Part shown: positions 60,937 through 64,000 of the stretch, one piece after another
Layout of the letters: every line of letters starts with the position of its first letter
Numbering within the stretch: position 1 is the first letter of the stretch
From: Paenibacillus lignilyticus
GTDB taxonomy: Bacteria; Bacillota; Bacilli; Paenibacillales; Paenibacillaceae
Direction of reading: 5' to 3'
DNA length: 64,000 bases
Assembly (NCBI RefSeq): GCF_017942085.1
Contig: NZ_JAGKSP010000003.1
Location: forward strand, 248,001 to 312,000
The notes under the pieces: generated by a model
Database searches by the model: none
Seen by the model: the letters and a program-made list of their open reading frames with translations, nothing else
What the model was told of the DNA's origin: nothing
Made by a program: the position numbers and the translations under genes

Positions 60937-61242
60937 ATGGCTTGTGGTTGTAATGGTTCTCGTGGCAATCAAGGTACTCAGGGTACTCAAGGTTCGCGTG
61001 GCTGCAACTGTAATCGTGGAAACCGCGGCAACCAAGGTACTCAAGGTACTCAGGGTACTCAAGGTTCACGTGGCTGCAACTGTAATCGCGGAAACCGCGG
61101 TAACCAAGGTACTCAGGGTACTCAGGGTACTCAGGGTACTCAAGGTTCGCGCGGCAGTAACGGCTCGCGCGGCAATCAAGGTTCGCGTGGCGGAAACGGT
61201 TGGCAGAATAACAGCAATGGCTGGTGGGTTTGGCGCGGCTAA
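60937..61242 (+). CDS. Collagen-like Gly-X-Y repeat protein, proline-free, possible spore surface protein
   Basis: A 101-residue protein starting MACGCNGSRG. Nearly the whole chain is Gly-X-Y triplets (GNQ, GTQ, GSR, GNR), with two GCNC interruptions and a Trp-rich end (NGWQNNSNGWWVWRG). The GTQ triplet appears 2, then 3, then 4 times in successive blocks, each followed by GSRG. Collagen-like proteins of Bacilli usually coat the exosporium; here proline is absent, and Thr/Gln and Arg could stabilise the helix instead. No signal peptide is seen. AAAGGAG lies nine bases before ATG 60937. A sigma-K-like promoter precedes it and a strong terminator follows. Confidence 0.8.
   Translation: MACGCNGSRGNQGTQGTQGSRGCNCNRGNRGNQGTQGTQGTQGSRGCNCNRGNRGNQGTQGTQGTQGTQGSRGSNGSRGNQGSRGGNGWQNNSNGWWVWRG
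60964..61185 (+). repeat. Tandem 9-base repeats (GGTACTCAG/A) inside the collagen-like gene
   Basis: Blocks of near-identical nonamers, separated by a repeated segment coding for SRGCNCNRGNRGNQ. The count of GTQ units rises 2-3-4 across blocks, as expected from slippage; read in frame, it changes length without frameshift. Confidence 0.85.
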
Positions 61243-61289
61243 TACTAGCTTCTAGCTTCGCTTGGCTCATAGCAGATTGAAACTTCATC

Positions 61290-61327
61290 TCCAAAAGGCC
61301 TGTTCTAAATAGGTCTTTTGGATTTTT
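61290..61327 (+). terminator. Terminator after the collagen-like gene
   Basis: TCCAAAAG-CCT / AGG-CTTTTGGA with one mismatch and five T on the plus strand. Confidence 0.85.
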
Positions 61328-61362
61328 ATAGCAACTTCATTGCGAGAATACATACATCACAT

Positions 61363-61391
61363 AAAAAAACCTCTCAGCAGTCGCTGAGAGG
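61363..61391 (-). terminator. Terminator after the L25 gene
   Basis: Perfect arms CCTCTCAGC / GCTGAGAGG and seven T on the minus strand. Confidence 0.9.
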
Positions 61392-61419
61392 AATTATAGG
61401 TTTAAATGTGAGCAATCGA

Positions 61420-61980
61420 TTATGCGATTTCCTCATGTACCTTTTTGATTTGAATCATGACAGTCTTCGGATCGGTCAGTACTTCGATCCCCGCTTGGAA
61501 GATCAAATCGGATACGAGCAGTTGATCCCCGCTATCGAGGTTACTGATGTCTACTTCCATAGTAGTTGGCAAGTCACCGGGCATGCAGCGAACTTCAACT
61601 TCATGTAGAAGTACTGTCAATGTCCCGCCGGCTTTCACGCCAATCGCTTCGCCGCCAAAGTGCACCGTCACTTTACTATCCATGCTTTCCGTCATGTTCA
61701 CATGATGAAAATCAATATGGAGCAGTTTGCCTGTCATCACTTCGCGTTGAATGTTCTGCACTTTGATCGGCATTACTTTCTCATCAGGAGTAGTGCCTTG
61801 CAGAATTGCTCTCGGATTGCTTCTCAAAATTTCCAGCATTTCCGATTCTTTCACTTCTAAAGACAAAGTATCTTTACCAATACCATACAACACGGCCGGA
61901 ATACGCCCCTGCTTTCTTGCTTGATTCCTGTGGGACTTTGTTTCTCCGGTGCGTTTGTTTAATTGAATAAATATACCCAT
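61420..61980 (-). CDS. rplY: 50S ribosomal protein L25 / general stress protein Ctc
   Basis: A 186-residue two-domain (long, CTC-type) L25: the N-terminal 5S rRNA-binding domain KRTGETKSHRNQARKQGRIPAVLYGIGKDTLSLEVKESEMLEIL and a C-terminal TL5/CTC domain (IDFHHVNMTESMDSKVTVHFGGEAIGVKAGGTLTVLLHEVEVRCMPGDLPTTMEVDIS). It binds 5S rRNA in the large ribosomal subunit. In B. subtilis ctc is controlled by sigma-B, but here a good sigma-A promoter (62026-62054) is visible and no sigma-B site was seen. Confidence 0.93.
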   Translation of the reverse strand: MGIFIQLNKRTGETKSHRNQARKQGRIPAVLYGIGKDTLSLEVKESEMLEILRSNPRAILQGTTPDEKVMPIKVQNIQREVMTGKLLHIDFHHVNMTESMDSKVTVHFGGEAIGVKAGGTLTVLLHEVEVRCMPGDLPTTMEVDISNLDSGDQLLVSDLIFQAGIEVLTDPKTVMIQIKKVHEEIA

Positions 61981-62025
61981 TTGTTTGTTTCCCGCTCTCT
62001 TTGACCATAAATTCTTGTCATCAAC

Positions 62026-62054
62026 ATTATAACATGACCATAGAATCTAGTCAA
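62026..62054 (-). promoter_or_regulatory. Sigma-A promoter of the L25 gene
   Basis: On the minus strand TTGACT (62049-62054), 17 bases, TATAAT (62026-62031), about 45 bases before the start codon. Confidence 0.75.
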
Positions 62055-62092
62055 ACAAGCTTGTCCACGCGAATATCGTGCGATGTAATCGA

Positions 62093-62329
62093 TTAATCAG
62101 GTCCTTGATCCTGATCAGCAGTCTCTTCGATTCCAATCAGATCTCCGGGCTGCACATTAAAATATAAACAGAGTTTAAGCAGCAAATCTCTCGGATACTG
62201 GACCATCTCATCCTTATACATGCGGCGAATGGAATCAAAGTGATAATTGACCTCCTTCGCAAGCTTGCGAATCGATAATTTAGGATCATGTTTCTCCATA
62301 ACCTCTTTAAGTCTACTGCGTATAACCAT
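62093..62329 (-). CDS. Small XRE/Cro-type helix-turn-helix regulator
   Basis: A 78-residue protein that is little more than an HTH domain: IRSRLKEVMEKHDPKLSIRKLAKEVNYHFDSIRRMYKDEMVQYPRDLLLKLCLYFNVQPGDLI, with an acidic tail. This is the Cro/C1-type fold of the YozG-like group. A GGGGGGG stretch precedes the ATG. The target is not known; no operon partner follows within 100 bases. Confidence 0.83.
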   Translation of the reverse strand: MVIRSRLKEVMEKHDPKLSIRKLAKEVNYHFDSIRRMYKDEMVQYPRDLLLKLCLYFNVQPGDLIGIEETADQDQGPD

Positions 62330-62539
62330 TACTCACGCCCCCCCTCATTTACTATATAAAGGAACTTTTAGTGAGTCAAATGGACAAGTAATCACGGTCG
62401 AGAGACAGGTTTACCTTTATTACACGTACTTCAAATATTTTAGGGAAAATTTGGGGTTGTCGACAGTAACCGCCACTTCTCGCTCCTCCGAATGCGTTAA
62501 ACTGGTACTGGCACTTAATCTTGGAGGGGGGCTCGTCAT
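62330..62539. other. 210-base gap between divergent genes
   Basis: No gene and no convincing promoter pair found; the ribosome binding site GGAGGGGGG of the next gene is at its right end. Confidence 0.4.
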
Positions 62540-64000
62540 TTGAACAAGTATGATGTCATCATGATTGGCACTGGTCATAACGCACTCATTACAGCTGCTT
62601 ATCTTACACGCGCGGGAAGAAGCGTCCTATTGCTGGAGAAGAACGACCGCCCGGGCGGGTTTTTACGGACGGAAGAACTCACATTGCCAGGGTTTAAACA
62701 TGATGTATACGCCGCTGCTCACCCTCTCTTCCTGACAGGTCCTGCTTATGCGGATTTCAAGAAAGAGCTCGAAGCGCGTGGCCTGCATTACGTCAACACG
62801 GACCTGCCCACCGGTGTTTCAATGGAAAACGGGGATACGGCCGTCTTCGCAAGGTCAGTCGAAGAGCTTACCGTCGAAGCCGAACGCCTCGCGCCGGGTG
62901 ACGGAGCGGTACTTGAACGAATGTTCGCGGCATTCGCGCCTTATGCCAGTGATGTGTTTGAATTGTTCAACTTAGATTTATCCAGTCAACAAGCTAGCGA
63001 AATTATTCATAGGTTGCTATATGACAAACGAGTTGGGGGCAAAAGCATACCGTCGTTCACCCCATCCCTGTTCTCGACCGCCCGAAATGTCGTAAGTGAA
63101 TTCCAGTCGCCGGTCATGCGCGCCATGCTGGCTTCATGGGTCACACATTTAGGTCGAACACCTGATGAAATCGGCAGCGGAATCTGGGTGCCGCTCACAG
63201 CAATGGCGCTTATGGGCGGCGGGATGCCAATACCTGCAGGCGGGAGCGAACAGCTTGCACAGGCTTTGACTCGGTTAGTACAGGATCAAGGCGGCAAGAT
63301 CCTTACCGGTACGATGGTCAAGAAGATCATCGTCAAACATGGAAAAGCGGTCGGCGTTCGCACGGCCGATGGCGAAGAATACCATGCGAAGCATGCGGTC
63401 GTCGCTTCAACCGGCCCGGATCAGCTGTTCCTGTCGCTGTTGGCGGATACCGAAGTCAGCCCTGACATCCGCGGTGAAGCGAAGCGGTTCCGCTACGGAA
63501 GGGGATGTGTTCAGATCCATCTCGCGCTAAGCGAAGCGCCGAAATGGCCGGATGGCCGATTCCATCGCGTCGGGCAGCCTCATTTAACCGATGGGCTCGA
63601 CGGGTTTACCCAAGCCATCGCACAAGGAATGGCCGGTTTGCTTCCAGCCAAACCAACGTTTACCGTGGATTGCTCGACCAACCTTGATCCCTCCAGAGCA
63701 CCTGCCGGCAAAGCGATTATGCGGCTCCAAGTTCTCGAAGTTCCTTGCCGCCCGCGCGGTGATGCTGCCGGCCTGATTGATGTTGGCGACGGTACGTGGA
63801 CGCCTGATCTTACCGAACGCTTCGCGGAGCGCGTAATTGCCGTAGTTGGTAAGCATATTCCGAACATTCCGGACGCGATTATCGGGAAATCCGTCGTCAC
63901 GCCGGACACAATCGCCCGTTTCAACCCGAACTCCGGGCCCGGCGACCCTTATGGAGGCTCACATGATTTCGCGCAAAGCTACTTGTTCCGACCGTTGCCG
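62540..64000 (+). CDS. Phytoene desaturase/COG1233-type FAD-dependent oxidoreductase, 3' end missing
   Basis: Starts at TTG, eight bases after GGAGGGGGG, and remains open to the right edge (487 codons visible). The N-terminal FAD-binding motif is YDVIMIGTGHNALITAAYLTRAGRSVLLLEKNDRPGG; a substrate-domain stretch follows, with PAGGSEQLAQALTRLVQDQGG typical of the phytoene-desaturase-like group (crtI/COG1233). Proteins of this group act in carotenoid synthesis but many have other or unknown roles. No other carotenoid gene is in the window, so the pathway is not known. The divergent XRE gene is the nearest neighbour. Confidence 0.83.
   Translation, partial: MNKYDVIMIGTGHNALITAAYLTRAGRSVLLLEKNDRPGGFLRTEELTLPGFKHDVYAAAHPLFLTGPAYADFKKELEARGLHYVNTDLPTGVSMENGDTAVFARSVEELTVEAERLAPGDGAVLERMFAAFAPYASDVFELFNLDLSSQQASEIIHRLLYDKRVGGKSIPSFTPSLFSTARNVVSEFQSPVMRAMLASWVTHLGRTPDEIGSGIWVPLTAMALMGGGMPIPAGGSEQLAQALTRLVQDQGGKILTGTMVKKIIVKHGKAVGVRTADGEEYHAKHAVVASTGPDQLFLSLLADTEVSPDIRGEAKRFRYGRGCVQIHLALSEAPKWPDGRFHRVGQPHLTDGLDGFTQAIAQGMAGLLPAKPTFTVDCSTNLDPSRAPAGKAIMRLQVLEVPCRPRGDAAGLIDVGDGTWTPDLTERFAERVIAVVGKHIPNIPDAIIGKSVVTPDTIARFNPNSGPGDPYGGSHDFAQSYLFRPLP

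Noticed and set aside
60964-61185. Direct repeats that could suggest a CRISPR array
   Set aside because: Units are 9 bases with no unique spacers and read in frame as collagen triplets.
60896-61294. Minus-strand frame with repeated Glu-Tyr-Pro-type units over the collagen-like gene
   Set aside because: The repeats are the complement of the GTQ triplets; the plus strand has the ribosome binding site, terminator and Gly-X-Y pattern.
1-64000. Prophage, insertion sequence, rRNA or tRNA genes
   Set aside because: No transposase, integrase, structural phage protein or RNA gene pattern was found on either strand by reading.

Overview
The window looks like chromosomal DNA from an endospore-forming member of the Firmicutes, most likely Paenibacillaceae (Paenibacillus or a close relative). 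The evidence is two spore-germination (ger) gene sets with sigma-G-like promoters, a collagen-like gene with a possible sigma-K promoter, a YesM/YesN-type two-component pair, a Bce-type peptide-resistance module, strong GGAGG ribosome binding sites with many TTG/GTG starts, and moderate GC content. I see no rRNA, tRNA, CRISPR array, intact insertion sequence or prophage. Most genes lie on the minus strand.

Layout. 1-3.5 kb: a phosphotransferase cut by the left edge, a VOC protein, a membrane protein, an AlkD-like DNA repair protein and a membrane-anchored DsbA-like protein. 3.5-18.4 kb: a carbohydrate locus read right to left, with a secreted beta-helix/PKD/FN3/NPCBM protein, an enolase-superfamily sugar-acid dehydratase, a histidine kinase and AraC-type response regulator, a family-5 solute-binding lipoprotein, an Opp-type ABC transporter (two permeases, two ATPases) and a GH172 (DUF2961) enzyme. 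A plausible scheme is extracellular depolymerisation, sensing by the two-component system, import by the ABC transporter and intracellular breakdown; the substrate is not known. 18.7-22.6 kb: two unknown proteins, a HAD phosphatase, a structured intergenic stretch, and an SDR divergent from an AraC regulator. 22.7-27.2 kb: a BceAB-like transporter convergent with its BceRS-like two-component system. 27.2-32.4 kb: a CPA1 antiporter, an ABM monooxygenase/SDR pair and a divergent epoxide hydrolase, with three similar palindromes between them. 32.4-36 kb: a serine beta-lactamase-like hydrolase and a gluconate-2-dh3/GMC fusion oxidoreductase. 36.1-39.8 kb: a complete gerABC operon.

39.9-51 kb is an accessory block rich in redox and electrophile-stress genes: an SGNH esterase, a pirin/MarR/FMN-reductase operon, a glycosyltransferase, a WGxxGxxG-tail secreted protein, a tautomerase, FrnE-like and NQO1-like proteins, two nearly identical SDRs, a NIPSNAP protein, a TetR regulator and a YbfB-type MFS protein. 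The SDR/TetR unit has been duplicated; in one copy the tetR gene has shrunk to a short relic. 51-55.2 kb: a second ger locus in which gerB lies on the opposite strand, convergent with gerA-gerC-small membrane gene. 55.3-62.3 kb: an MFS drug exporter, a CD3324-like HTH protein, a tubby/LURP-like protein, a MarR/nitroreductase divergent pair with two good operators, an ECF sigma/anti-sigma pair, a proline-free collagen-like repeat protein, ribosomal protein L25/Ctc and a small XRE protein. 62.5-64 kb: a phytoene-desaturase-type flavoprotein cut by the right edge.

All functions are read from motifs and family resemblance; no database search was run. Regulatory sites were found by eye and should be treated as predictions.
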